DNA of 64,000 nt from Ilex aquifolium (taxonomy: Eukaryota > Streptophyta > Magnoliopsida > Aquifoliales > Aquifoliaceae). The notes beneath the pieces are model-generated. The model was not told the DNA's origin, did not search any database, and was given only the letters and a program-made list of their open reading frames with translations. The translations under genes were made by a program, and so were the position numbers. The stretch is taken from the NCBI GenBank assembly GCA_951799425.1, contig OX637402.1:33075492-33139491 (forward strand), in the 5' to 3' direction. Numbering within the stretch: the first letter of the stretch is position 1; every line of letters starts with the position of its first letter. Shown here piece after piece: positions 1-9,170 of the stretch.

Positions 1-831
1 CCAAATCCCACACTGCCAAACTTGGTGTTATTGTAGGTGGTTTTACTTTTTCCCTTTTTGCATAGTTTAATTATCATAAAACACATTATTCAGATGGTGA
101 TTTCTTTTGTGCAATCTAAATACCAGTAACTAATTACTATATTTTGAGTGATTAGCTTGAGGGGGATTGTTTTGCTACACTGTAATTGGTTTTGGATTGA
201 ATTTATGTGGGCTTACTTAAATTAGTTGAAGTTTTAGCAACTGATTTATAGTAGTTGAATGTTTTGGTTGGAAATTGAGTAATGTATAATGTAGTTGTTC
301 ACTCCATTCAAGAAAAACACGATATATATGCTTAATGCGTTTTCCTTTTACGGGGCAGTAAATTTTTTTAAGTCAGAATCACTAGATAGCTGAAGCTTGA
401 AGTATCTTGACCATCTTTTGTTGGAGTTGAGTGTTCAAAGGTAGCTAGAAATAAATGTTATGTCCATAATATTTGGAAATTGAAGTTGATCTATGCTATA
501 CGTATGTCTCTATTTTTGTTGAATTTTTTGGAAGTTTCTTTTTGATTCTATGTACTATTGACATTTAATTTCAAAATTCTGTATGTTTGCAACTATATGT
601 AAATCACTAAATTTTTTGAGTTATATTTTTAGAGGTAATTTTGTCCATATTTTTTATATATTCATCGTTTCTAGATATTTATTATTATCATTATATGTAC
701 CATTTTTGTCACTTGCTAATGTTCATTTTTTTAGTTGTTGATTTTATTTGGTCGCACAGTGCCTTCAGGCACGGGTAATAACTAGTAATTAAATATGTAA
801 TAAGCTAATACCTTTCATTAATCTACTGCAG
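1..831 (+). other. Intron of the CCCH gene, AT-rich
   Basis: No coding signal is visible. The stretch precedes a polypyrimidine/CTGCAG acceptor at 830-831 that opens the first recognisable exon, so it is read as intron. Its only structured part is a Helitron-type 3' end at 759-785. Upstream exons of the gene lie outside the window. Confidence 0.6.
490..785 (+). mobile_element. Helitron 3' end, possible short non-autonomous element
   Basis: A short perfect hairpin (GTGCC, loop TTCA, GGCAC, 759-772) is followed about 10 nt later by CTAG and then T (782-786). This is the canonical Helitron 3' terminus inserted before a T. A TC dinucleotide after an A at 489-491, followed by TATGCTATACG, resembles the 5' starts of the other Helitrons in this window, but the 5' limit is a guess. 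The same hairpin/CTAG architecture recurs inverted at 25370 and 27301. Confidence 0.5.
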
Positions 832-2788
832 AAGTTGGATTGGGTGTTCAAGAGCACCTCCAGGCAAAGACATCATGGTCCTTGCATTCAGCAGAAATAG
901 GGCCTGAAGACAATTTGCCACCTGGCTTTGAAGGAACTCAACCGGCAAACCTGTTAAACAATAAGTTGTACCAAATTCCTCTCATCAAATGGAGATCTCC
1001 TCCCAGGGTAAGTCACTGTTTTTCTTGAGTGGTCTGTTATTGGTCTGTTTTCTCATATAAAATTTCTGGATGCGCAATAACATGATGTTAAATCTGTTTG
1101 TACTTAAATATTCTCCCTGTCCATTATAAACCAGGCAGCCTTTTTTGGATGTGCTTAAAAGATTATTATATTTTAACTCGTTTACTTACAATATGATGTG
1201 CGACTTACTCCCTTAGTCTGGTGGATTGTGGTGTTCTGGAGTTCTCGAGGAAGGGAAGGGTGGGGGAGTTTTGGGTCTCGGGTTTGGGGGTTGGGGAAGA
1301 AGGTGGTTTGGAGGGTGGCAGGTTGGTGGGTGCTGGTTTGCATTTTGTAAATGGAAAATGCAATGCATACCAAAAAATGTTTTTACCAAATGAGTTGGCA
1401 GCTCCATATCACTCCTAGACCCATCAAATGCTGATCAAAATGTTTTTAATTGGATATTGAGTTGCCAATTCATTTGGTAAAAATATTTTTTGGTAAATGT
1501 TTTGGTAAGCATAGCATTACCCTTTCCTTGATGTGCTGTTTTGCATCCTAAATATACCTGGGGTGCTTGTTTGTGAGAAGGATTTATGCAGAGTACTTAA
1601 TCATAATCTAAACTTGAGTACTAGGTCATTAACATTTCTTTAGTTTCAATGTTTTTGACAGTTTGTAATGGATTCCAAGTGGCGAGTGGTTGCTAGTGAA
1701 GAAAGCAAAGAAGTGGAGTTTCAAAATCAACGTGAAATGAAGGTGCTTGAAGCAGTTTATACACGCTCATCTGCCATCCCACCAAAGTAGGTTTGCTTTT
1801 CTTACTTTGTAAGGCTTTTAGCAGTTTTTATCTTAGGTTTTACTGTTCCTCAATCAAATGTTTGATTAATCTACATGCTGCCCTCTTGTGGTAACGGGTG
1901 TAGCAGAGTCTTCTCATGATGATCAGCACTCCTTTGATTCCCATAACCCCAATTGAAGATGAGGATTCAGCAGCAGATGTGGTAGTTGAACCCAGCCCCC
2001 CAAACGCCCTTTCTATGAGCTCACAGCCTCAGTTATTGGCTACTGGAGCTTCAGCATCTCAGTCCTGGACCACTACTGATCCAAAACCTCCTGCCTATGG
2101 AATTCTGCCTCCTGGAATGGCTCGTGGTATAGAACCTGATGAAGTGACGGCTGCATCTGTTGCCTTTAGCGCAGTGATGTCAAACATTAATCAAGGGAGC
2201 TTGATTGACCATGAGTTGCTCATTAAGATTCTCAGCGACCCAAAATTGATTGAGAATTTGATTACAAGCCACGGGGTAGCCACTAACCCACAGGTTATAC
2301 CCAAGCCAAGTTCAACAGGAATAACTTTGTCTGGTCCACCACCTCCAGTCGATGACAATAGAACAGAAGCTGTTCCACCCTCGTTGGCAGCTACTCCTAG
2401 CAGACCGCTCTACCCTCCTCCAAGCAGGGTGGGATCTGTTCCTAACGTACGGCCGCCTCCATCTGAGCTCCTGTGACAAAGGACAAACTATTATAAGAGC
2501 TTGATTCAGAAACATGGGGAACAAAAACAAGAGGCCCTTCCACAATTTGTTAGCAATCACAATGGGCACTTAGGAGTGAACCTGGAATTGGTAAATAACT
2601 CCAAACCAAGGGATTCGAAACCTAAGATAATGAAGCCCTGCATTTATGTTAACAGTTCGAGGGGATGCCGACATGGAGCCAACTGTGCATATCTACATGA
2701 TGCATCATCCCAGCCGCGAGTGATTGGCATGCCGGAAGTGCAAAGTGCAAAGAGAAGGAAAATTGAAAGGGAAATTACTGGTACCTAA
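832..2788 (+). CDS. CCCH zinc-finger protein, C3H6-like (3' part, in-frame stop)
   Basis: Three exons are visible: 832-1007, 1662-1786 and 1909-2788. The first encodes a conserved PPGFE motif and ends in KWRSPPR. The second encodes FVMDSKWRVVASEESKEVE and QNQREMKVLEAVY, and the third PLIPITPIEDED, as in plant zinc finger CCCH protein 6 (At1g19860 type). The C-terminus carries one CCCH finger, C-x8-C-x5-C-x3-H (C at codons 2638-2640, in CIYVNSSRGCRHGANCAYLH), then a basic KRRKIE tail. Such proteins are nuclear and presumed to bind nucleic acid. All 5' exons lie left of the window. A TGA at 2474-2476 interrupts the frame, and the same frame resumes at once with NYYKSLIQKHG, typical of the family, so the finger is lost if the stop is used. 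The acceptor of the third exon is uncertain: AG at 1907-1908 keeps the frame, whereas AG at 1905-1906 does not. This could be a nonsense allele, a young pseudogene, or paired small indels or sequence errors near 2470-2490. Confidence 0.72.
1358..1522. mobile_element. MITE in CCCH-gene intron
   Basis: About 45-60 bp at each end are inverted copies: the left arm (about 1359-1405, ATACCAAAAAATGTTTTTACC...) pairs with the right arm (about 1459-1520, GGTAAAAATATTTTTTGGTAA...). The centre is about 50 bp. The size and foldback shape fit a MITE. I could not settle the family or a clear target duplication. Confidence 0.5.
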
Positions 2789-3036
2789 CACGCTTTTACC
2801 CTCACTGTATTATATTTTTTTTGAGGGAGTTAATTGCAGCCCAGCGTTTTACCTTACCTGGGACTTGATTTTGCAGTGAATAGAATCAATTTTATTTATT
2901 TTATTGTTCCCATCTGGAATTTGCCTTGATAGTTAGCTGAAATTGTAGGACTTAATGTGGCTCTATAATATTCGTTGCCATTGTTCATTTCATGCCGCTG
3001 TTGTTTTCAACTCACAAAAATAAGTTTCTCTATCTG
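2789..3036 (+). other. 3' flank / probable 3' UTR of the CCCH gene
   Basis: T-rich sequence with no ORF follows the TAA of the CCCH gene. It probably carries the 3' UTR and polyadenylation region. A SINE begins at its end. Confidence 0.4.
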
Positions 3037-3256
3037 TTTTTTTTTTTTTTCAACGGTCAGGTTTTTTGGGTCAGTTTACATGCACCTCAACTGATCTCTG
3101 TTTCGGTTCAATCAAAAGTAGGTCATTGACCTCAGGATTAGGGTATTCATGAGAGATAATTCTCTTATGACCTGATTTCAACAGGTTGTTAAGATTCGAA
3201 CTCATGATGTTTGAATTTGCAGTTTGTCCTTATTATCACTTGAACCATTTCTTGGA
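3037..3256 (-). mobile_element. SINE family 1 copy (minus)
   Basis: On the + strand it starts with a poly-T run (3037-3050), i.e. the A-tail of a minus-strand retroposon. The 5' end of the element, near 3240-3256 read on the minus strand, has TGGTTCAAGTGATAA (A-box like), and GAGTTCGAATCTT (B-box like) follows about 40 nt on. Related copies occur at 22731, 43013, 48999, 49881, 50813, 53003, 54184, 56407 and 62085. Confidence 0.65.
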
Positions 3257-3670
3257 GTTTCTATATATTTCAGTTAGTTTGTGAGAATTATTTAAGGTAG
3301 TGAGAAGAGAAATTTGAAGATTGGATTTTGAGGTTTTTTGTTGAGTTGTGAATTATTTGAAGACCTAATTGCATAATCTTCCGGGGAGGAAGAGAAAAGA
3401 GGGGGTGGGGGTTCGAGAAAAACCCTCTGCACTAAAAAAAATTGTGTGTAGGAGTTTTGTTGTCTATATGTGACCCAACCCAAAGTGCTGCTTTAAGTGG
3501 GCTGTACTGAAAAACCGATGACCACTAGATGTTGGGCCCAAGGACTATCCTGGTTGCTCCATGCAAATTACAAGGATTTGGCCCACCCTCTTCGTCTTTG
3601 GGTAGTTCTAAATCAATGGCTCAATTCCTTTTATATAGGATTGGACTGATCCATATACTGGATCTGTCTG
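3257..3670. other. No recognisable gene
   Basis: Short ORFs on either strand here resemble no protein I know and have no splice context. Nothing else was seen. Confidence 0.5.
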
Positions 3671-4244
3671 TTTCCTTTTTTTTTTGTCAATTTTTCATGG
3701 AAAAGTCGTACTTTCATTTTTCAACCATTAAAAACATGGCACGCATATAATTTTTTTGATTTTTTAATTTTGTATTATCTCATTATATTTTAAATTAATA
3801 ATCATAAATTATTTAATTGAAAAATCATGGCTAAAATAGATTAAAGTATGGTATCGATTTTAATACGGTAGCCTTTTTATTGTGGTTCAAATGAAGATAG
3901 TGTAAGTCGTACAATTACAAAGTCAAATCTAAATGATTTAAATTGTGTTTTATAGTGTTTCCTTTTTTTTTTGTCAATTTTTCATGGAAAAGTCGTACTT
4001 TCATTTTTCAACCATTAAAAACATGGCACGCATATAATTTTTTTGATTTTTTAATTTTGTATTATCTCATTATATTTTAAATTAATAATCATAAATTATT
4101 TAATTGAAAAATCATGGCTAAAATAGATTAAAGTATGGTATCGATTTTAATACGGTAGCCTTTTTATTGTGGTTCAAATGAAGATAATGTAAGTCGTACA
4201 ATTACAAAGTCAAATCTAAATGATTTAAATTGTGTTTTATAGTG
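3671..4244. repeat. Perfect head-to-tail duplication, 287-bp unit
   Basis: Unit 1 is 3671-3957 and unit 2 is 3958-4244. By eye they differ at one base (GATAGTG versus GATAATG near the end). Both begin TTTCC followed by ten T and end TTTTATAGTG. The near identity implies a recent tandem duplication (or an assembly artefact). The unit has no ORF and no known element signature. Confidence 0.9.
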
Positions 4245-5091
4245 TTCTGATTTATACTATAGAATAAAAAAGGCTTATTGCAGAATAAAACAAAAAATAA
4301 TGACCACAAGATCATAAGCCCCGTTCAGTTGGTCCAGTGGACCTCGTGAATAACTGTTTTTTCGGCCAACCCACTTTGATATGTAGTCCAAGGCTCCACA
4401 CATGTCTCAGCCTCTTGCGCAAAGGCAAACAGACTCCAATATCAAAGTTTGCTCGTTTCCGAGCCTGCATCTCTGCAGCTACGGGCCCGGGGACTTTCCT
4501 GGGCCTAACCAAAGTCGATGCTTTGATCACAGCCCACTCACGACGTCTTGCGGTCTGTTGTCCATGTGAGGACCCAATCTCTCCTATTAACGATAATATT
4601 TTCCTTTGGATTATCCGATGTGGGATTTTGTTTACTGCTATGCTGTGTCTCAGTTGTCTTTTCTCTCTCCTCTGTTTCCAAACGTTCCTTACTTCGTCGT
4701 CCCTCTCTCTCTCTCCTCTCGGGAAAAAGCACGATCATCCTTGCCTTTGGTTCGTTGAGTATCACTGCGATTACAACGGTTTTCAAATTCTTGATAATGT
4801 ATGATTATTAATTCCTAAATCTATCGAATTGTGTCGAATATTAGACAATTACTAATACATCTGATGCTAAATAATTGAATTTGGTTAAAATTGAACAAAC
4901 TTGAAATTGAATAGATCCCAATGTAGTTCATATTGATAGATTAAACTTTGATCACATTCAATCCAAATTCAAATTGGGAGATACCCAACCCTGTTATCAT
5001 AAAATGCACAAGAAAACTGAGAAATAAGTTCGTTAATCACTTACACCTAAAACCCATAAAAAAGTTGTTAATCAACTCAACACTGAAGTAT
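4245..5091. other. Intergenic, GC-richer island 4315-4620, no gene called
   Basis: 4315-4620 is noticeably less AT-rich than its surroundings, and an overlapping pair of ORFs on opposite strands reads through it (minus 4312-4530, plus 4337-4804). Neither resembles a family I know, and a CT-rich tract follows at about 4660-4720. It could be an old gene fragment. The remainder is AT-rich and featureless. Confidence 0.35.
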
Positions 5092-5417
5092 AGGGCAGTT
5101 AATCAAATTGAGCTACTCGAACTTGACTTGAGTTCGGCTTGTTCAAGCTCGGTTCGTTTTCTAAACGAGTCCGAACTTGAACAAGTTTTTAGGTTCGTTT
5201 AAAAAACAAGTCTTACAAGTTCGGCTTAAACTCGACAAGCTTGACTCGTTTATGTGCAAATACTCGGGTTCAGCTCGGACTCGACTTGTTTTTGGCTCGT
5301 GCAGACTTGACTCGTTTCCTAAACAAGCCAAACTTAAACAATTTTTTAAGCTCGATTAAAAAACAAGCTTTTCAAGTTCGGCTCGAACTCGACTCGGACT
5401 CATTCGACTAACAACCC
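5092..5417. mobile_element. Dispersed CTCGACTCGTTT-rich repeat, copy 1
   Basis: This block is dense in TCGGCTCG/ACTCGTTT/AACGAGC motifs and starts CAGTTAATCAAATTGAGC. Its end, inverted, reads GTTAGTCGAATGAG, so the ends are imperfect inverted repeats. A second copy at 20493-20794 is collinear over its whole length. Repeats of this wording are common in plant intergenic DNA. I have no superfamily assignment. Confidence 0.65.
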
Positions 5418-5458
5418 TACTAAAATACCATGTAACAAATAGTTGAGGCAAACTTGGG

Positions 5459-6027
5459 GCCTGTTTGATTTGCATCTCTAAAAACAGTATTCGAAAAATA
5501 ATTTTTGAGAAGAGTTTTAAAAAAATATTTTTTGATATTTTTGTATTACAAAACTTGTTTGGTTATATAATTTTGAAAATAATTTTAAAGTATAGAAAAT
5601 AGTAAAACCTATTTGAACAGTGATCCACAATACTAATTTTTAACTTATCTTCTCACAGCAGCTCTCTCTCTCTCCTCTCTCCATTATCTTCTTACACAAC
5701 AACTCTCTCTCTCCATTATCTTCTCACTGCATCTCTCTCTCTCTCTCTCCCCGTTGTCTTTTCACACAACACAAACATACACACACACGTACAATGGTTA
5801 ATTTTGCTACTAAGGAGATTCGAAGAGGAGATCTCATTAAAGAGTGGAATTGTTCCCCTTGTTTTCTATTTTTTGCTTGAAAACTCAAAAAACATCTAAA
5901 TGATGTTCTCTAATTTTTGTTCTCAATTCCCACTTTTTTTGAAAATTGCTGTCCAAATAGCATCTCAAAAAAATTTGTGTTTTGAGAACAAAAAATTGTT
6001 TTCAAAATACAAAACAAACACCACCTT
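5459..6027. mobile_element. Terminal-inverted-repeat element (GGGCCTGTTTG type)
   Basis: The left end GGGGCCTGTTTGATTTGC and the inverted right end (CCAAGGTGGTGTTTGTTTTG) are alike, and the internal sub-terminal parts (ATAATTTTTGAGAAG versus the inverse of CTCAAAAAAATTTGTG) also pair. CT microsatellites fill the centre (5660-5750). This is a plant non-autonomous DNA element by shape. The target duplication was not resolved. Confidence 0.45.
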
Positions 6028-6688
6028 GGATACTCTGTAGTACAAAAAAATACTTAGCACTAAAATACTAAAAAAAAAAAAATTCCGATATCATATCAAA
6101 AATCAATTTAGTCATAGATTTACTTTGAGTTGTAACATTGCTTGTTAAAATAACAAAAATAGTAAACCAGTAAAACAACAAACTTTACATATAGCACAGC
6201 TTGATTGAACTAACTACTGTACTAAAAATAATATTTCAATACCGTATTGCTAACTATCTACTTAATACATCACTATATCACCCCAACCTCTTAAATTGTT
6301 AGAGCAATGCCAAAGTGCTTTGACCTGTGGGTTTTTTAAAATTAGGGGTGTCCAAATACGAAAAGACACATTAACATGATATAAAATAAAGAGATTTGGA
6401 TTTTCTCTAAATCATTTATTTCGTAAACGAGTTAATCTGACCCGTCACAATTAATAAATTAATTGAATATGGATAAAATTAAAAAAAATATATATATATA
6501 CATATAATATAATTTATTTATATATTATTTATATACGAAGCAAATCTGAAAATCAAATCCCAGAAAAGTATGGTACCAGTTTTTTTTTATTTGAACCATA
6601 ATCAAATCTTTTTGTTAATGTCATAATCAACTTTTTAACACTTTACCTTCCACTTCCTCACTCCCACAAATCACAGTTTTCAACTTTT
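6028..6688. other. AT-rich upstream region of the methyltransferase gene
   Basis: No coding signal. It contains a degraded 'acgagttaatctgacccgtcac' -like repeat near 6430 that recurs near 46140 and 63820. The promoter of the gene at 6920 presumably lies in its right half, but I see no element that fixes a start site. Confidence 0.4.
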
Positions 6689-6853
6689 CCTTTTAAGGAG
6701 TTGTTTCAGTGTTGTGCTCTTATCAAAAAAAAGCAAACCCCTTGAGTGAGGGTGTCCCACCTCGGGACTTGAGTGGTGTGTGTGTGTTGTTTATAAGCCT
6801 TCACTGGACTTCTCCTTTTAAGGAGTTGTTTCAGTGTTGTGCTCTTATCAAAA
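6689..6853 (+). repeat. 125-bp-spaced direct repeat in the 5' leader of the methyltransferase gene
   Basis: About 40 bp (CCTTTTAAGGAGTTGTTTCA ... CTCTTATCAAAAAAA) occur at 6689-6728 and again at 6814-6853, so the intervening 125 bp look like a local tandem duplication. They sit immediately before a (CT)n tract (6865-6886) and a GGAAGT repeat, 67 bp upstream of the start codon. Confidence 0.8.
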
Positions 6854-6919
6854 AAAAAAAAAACTCTCTCTCTCTCTCTCTCTCTCGGAAGTGGAAGTGG
6901 AAGTGGAAGCAGGGCAAAG

Positions 6920-8182
6920 ATGGGCTCTGTTTCGTTGAAAATTGGTGATGGAAGTGCCAGATTCAAAAGGGCTACACTGTGTTCTTCAGCTGTAAACGTT
7001 CTCATGCTATTCTCTGTAATCACCACGAATCTCTTTGCTTTGTATGCTTTCACATATTCCCCAAAGGACCACCACGCAAACGCAGTTCACCATACTCACA
7101 AGAACATCTCTCTCATCTCAGAACAAGTCTCTTTGATCCTCAGCGAGATCGATTCTTCTCAGAAAAAGCTTGCCCAGATGGAGAAAGAGTTATTGGGCTA
7201 TGACAGCATAGATCTTTCAAGACCCAACATAGCAAATGAACTTAGATTGTTTCTCCAACACCACCAGCTTCCACTTGGGAAAGATTCAAGAACTGGGATC
7301 ACTGAAATGGTAGCCTCTGTGGGCCATACATGCGAGAAATCCATGGATTTACTGTCTCAGTACATGGATTACAAGGTCAATGGACCTTGTCCAGACGATT
7401 GGAGCTTTGCCCAAAAGCTGATTTTGCGTGGATGTGAGCCTTTACCGAGAAGGAGGTGCTTTCCCAGGACTATTCCCAAGGTGGGTCTACAATCTTTCCC
7501 AATTTCACTTTGGAAAAATGTCAGTGATAAGATTTTTACTTGGAGTGGTCTTGCTTGCAAGAATTTGGAGTGCTTGAATAGTAAGAAACTGAATAGAGAT
7601 TGTGCTGGTTGCTTTGATATAGTTAAGGGATATGAGACTCAGAGGTACATTAAGGCAAGAGGCAAAAACGATTTCCTTATTGATGATGTATTAGCAATGG
7701 GAAGTGGTGGAATCAGAACTGGATTTGATATTGGTGGTGGGTCTGGGACTTTTGCTGCTAGAATGGCAGAGCGTAATGTGACAGTAATTACTGCCAATTT
7801 GAACATTGAAGCTCCTTTTAGTGAATTCATCTCTGCTAGAGGACTTTTTCCTCTATATCTGAGTTTAGATCATAGATTCCCCCTTTATGATAATGTGTTT
7901 GATTTGGTTCACGCCTCAAACGGATTGGATGTTGGAGGTAGACCTGAGAAATTGGAGTTCTTGATGTTTGATATCGATCGGATTTTGAGGGCTGGTGGAT
8001 TGTTTTGGTTGGACAACTTTTATTGTTCAAATGATGATAAGAAAATGGCTCTAACCCGGTTGATAGAACGATTTGGGTACAAAAAACTGAAATGGGTTGT
8101 GGGAGAGAAAATTAATGGATCAGGGAAATCAGAGGTTTATTTGTCTGCTGTGCTACAGAAACCTGCAAGGTATGATGGCTAA
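6920..8182 (+). CDS. Membrane-anchored SAM-dependent methyltransferase-like protein (At1g29790 type)
   Basis: A single uninterrupted frame of 420 residues starts at MGSVSLKIGDG. The upstream in-frame extension from 6839 only translates the (CT)n leader, so this ATG is preferred. Residues about 22-46 form one hydrophobic segment (VNVLMLFSVITTNLFALYAF), which suggests a type II anchor with the catalytic part in the lumen. A coiled-coil-like stretch (SEIDSSQKKLAQMEKELL) follows. Cys-rich positions are CEKS, GPCPDDW, RGCEPLPRRRCF, CKNLECLN and DCAGCF. The Rossmann motif I is FDIGGGSGTFAARM, then VTVITANLN, and later a VHASNG...LEFLMFDIDRILRAGG block like plant DUF248/methyltransferase-11 proteins. 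The family is annotated as probable methyltransferases with unknown substrate. It lies tail-to-tail with ARF5. A 3'-UTR intron is likely at 8208-8292. Confidence 0.88.
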   Translation: MGSVSLKIGDGSARFKRATLCSSAVNVLMLFSVITTNLFALYAFTYSPKDHHANAVHHTHKNISLISEQVSLILSEIDSSQKKLAQMEKELLGYDSIDLSRPNIANELRLFLQHHQLPLGKDSRTGITEMVASVGHTCEKSMDLLSQYMDYKVNGPCPDDWSFAQKLILRGCEPLPRRRCFPRTIPKVGLQSFPISLWKNVSDKIFTWSGLACKNLECLNSKKLNRDCAGCFDIVKGYETQRYIKARGKNDFLIDDVLAMGSGGIRTGFDIGGGSGTFAARMAERNVTVITANLNIEAPFSEFISARGLFPLYLSLDHRFPLYDNVFDLVHASNGLDVGGRPEKLEFLMFDIDRILRAGGLFWLDNFYCSNDDKKMALTRLIERFGYKKLKWVVGEKINGSGKSEVYLSAVLQKPARYDG

Positions 8183-8207
8183 GAGCTGTTCCTTGATTCT
8201 TCAGCAG

Positions 8208-8292
8208 GTAAGAACAGTGTTTCTTGTCCAAGTTTTTGTCACACAGAACTGTGTAGTTCATAACTTAATATTCTCATGGAATTTCTTTGCAG
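8208..8292 (+). other. Probable 3'-UTR intron of the methyltransferase gene
   Basis: CAG|GTAAGAAC at 8205-8215 and TTCTTTGCAG ending at 8292 give near-consensus splice sites 26 bp after the stop codon. The inference rests only on the splice-site match. Confidence 0.45.
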
Positions 8293-9170
8293 TGTAGAAT
8301 AAGTTATGTGCATTGATATGTTTATTTCTCCACCCCTCAATTCAGCAGTGTAGGATGAGGATGATCAGTTCTGCAATTAGAAGTTGCCATATGTTTTAAC
8401 CTGTAATATTATATCAGGACAATGAACTATTAAGGAAAGAGAAGATCATATTGTATTCTAGAATTTGTGAAATATTAAATTGAAATTTAGCAATGAAACA
8501 AGGCTTTATCTACATCAATTTTCCAATTGCAGTTAGGAAGCTGCCTTGTTGGAAAAACATTGGATCTCTGGATCTCTTACTTGTGTGTTGTTTTAGTTTC
8601 ATTATAGAAAGCCCGTTGTCTTTGTCGCGACAGTTAATGGTTTCTTGTATAGCTATACATCATTGTGTTATATAGTAACCTTCCACTTGAAGGAATAAGT
8701 GTCTTTGAGAAGAGTGTGTGAGATGTTTAACCTTTGTATGTATCTGCAAGATTATAATAATCAAAACATAGTTGCAAACAATTTCAAGTTTAAATCTTAG
8801 CAGGAAGCAGTTGATCAATCACTTTTTACTTTGTTTAGAATCACTTGATAAATGTTGCCAGTTTCATATTTTCATCCAACAAGCAGCCATCCATCAGATA
8901 TCGCATGCCAATTTTTCAATTGATCAACGGGTCCTCTCTAAGTTTTAGACATACATTACCTTTCCATCTCTACAAAGCACAAGCTACAATGAAAGCTCTA
9001 ATATAGCGGTAGCAAATATTTAGTACCTCCATCACTTCGCCTTCCTCGGGGTTTTATATTTCAAGATTCGCAGACTTTGGAGGTATCAATGAAGCAGTGA
9101 GAAATATGAGAACTCCTAACCCCCACAAACCAAATCAGGCAGTAAGCAAGCATTCTGAGGGTATAGCAAT
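8293..9170. other. Convergent intergenic region between methyltransferase and ARF5
   Basis: It contains the two 3' UTRs. No ORF worth calling and no repeat was recognised. The genes are transcribed towards each other with under 1 kb between their stop codons. Confidence 0.5.

Noticed and set aside
64-700. CRISPR, phage, operon or plasmid features
   Set aside because: The window is clearly plant nuclear DNA. No direct-repeat arrays with unique spacers exist; all repeats are TE, SINE or microsatellite.
6839-6919. N-terminal extension of the methyltransferase from the TTG/ATG at 6839
   Set aside because: It only translates the poly-A and (CT)n leader. The ATG at 6920 begins a family-like N-terminus.
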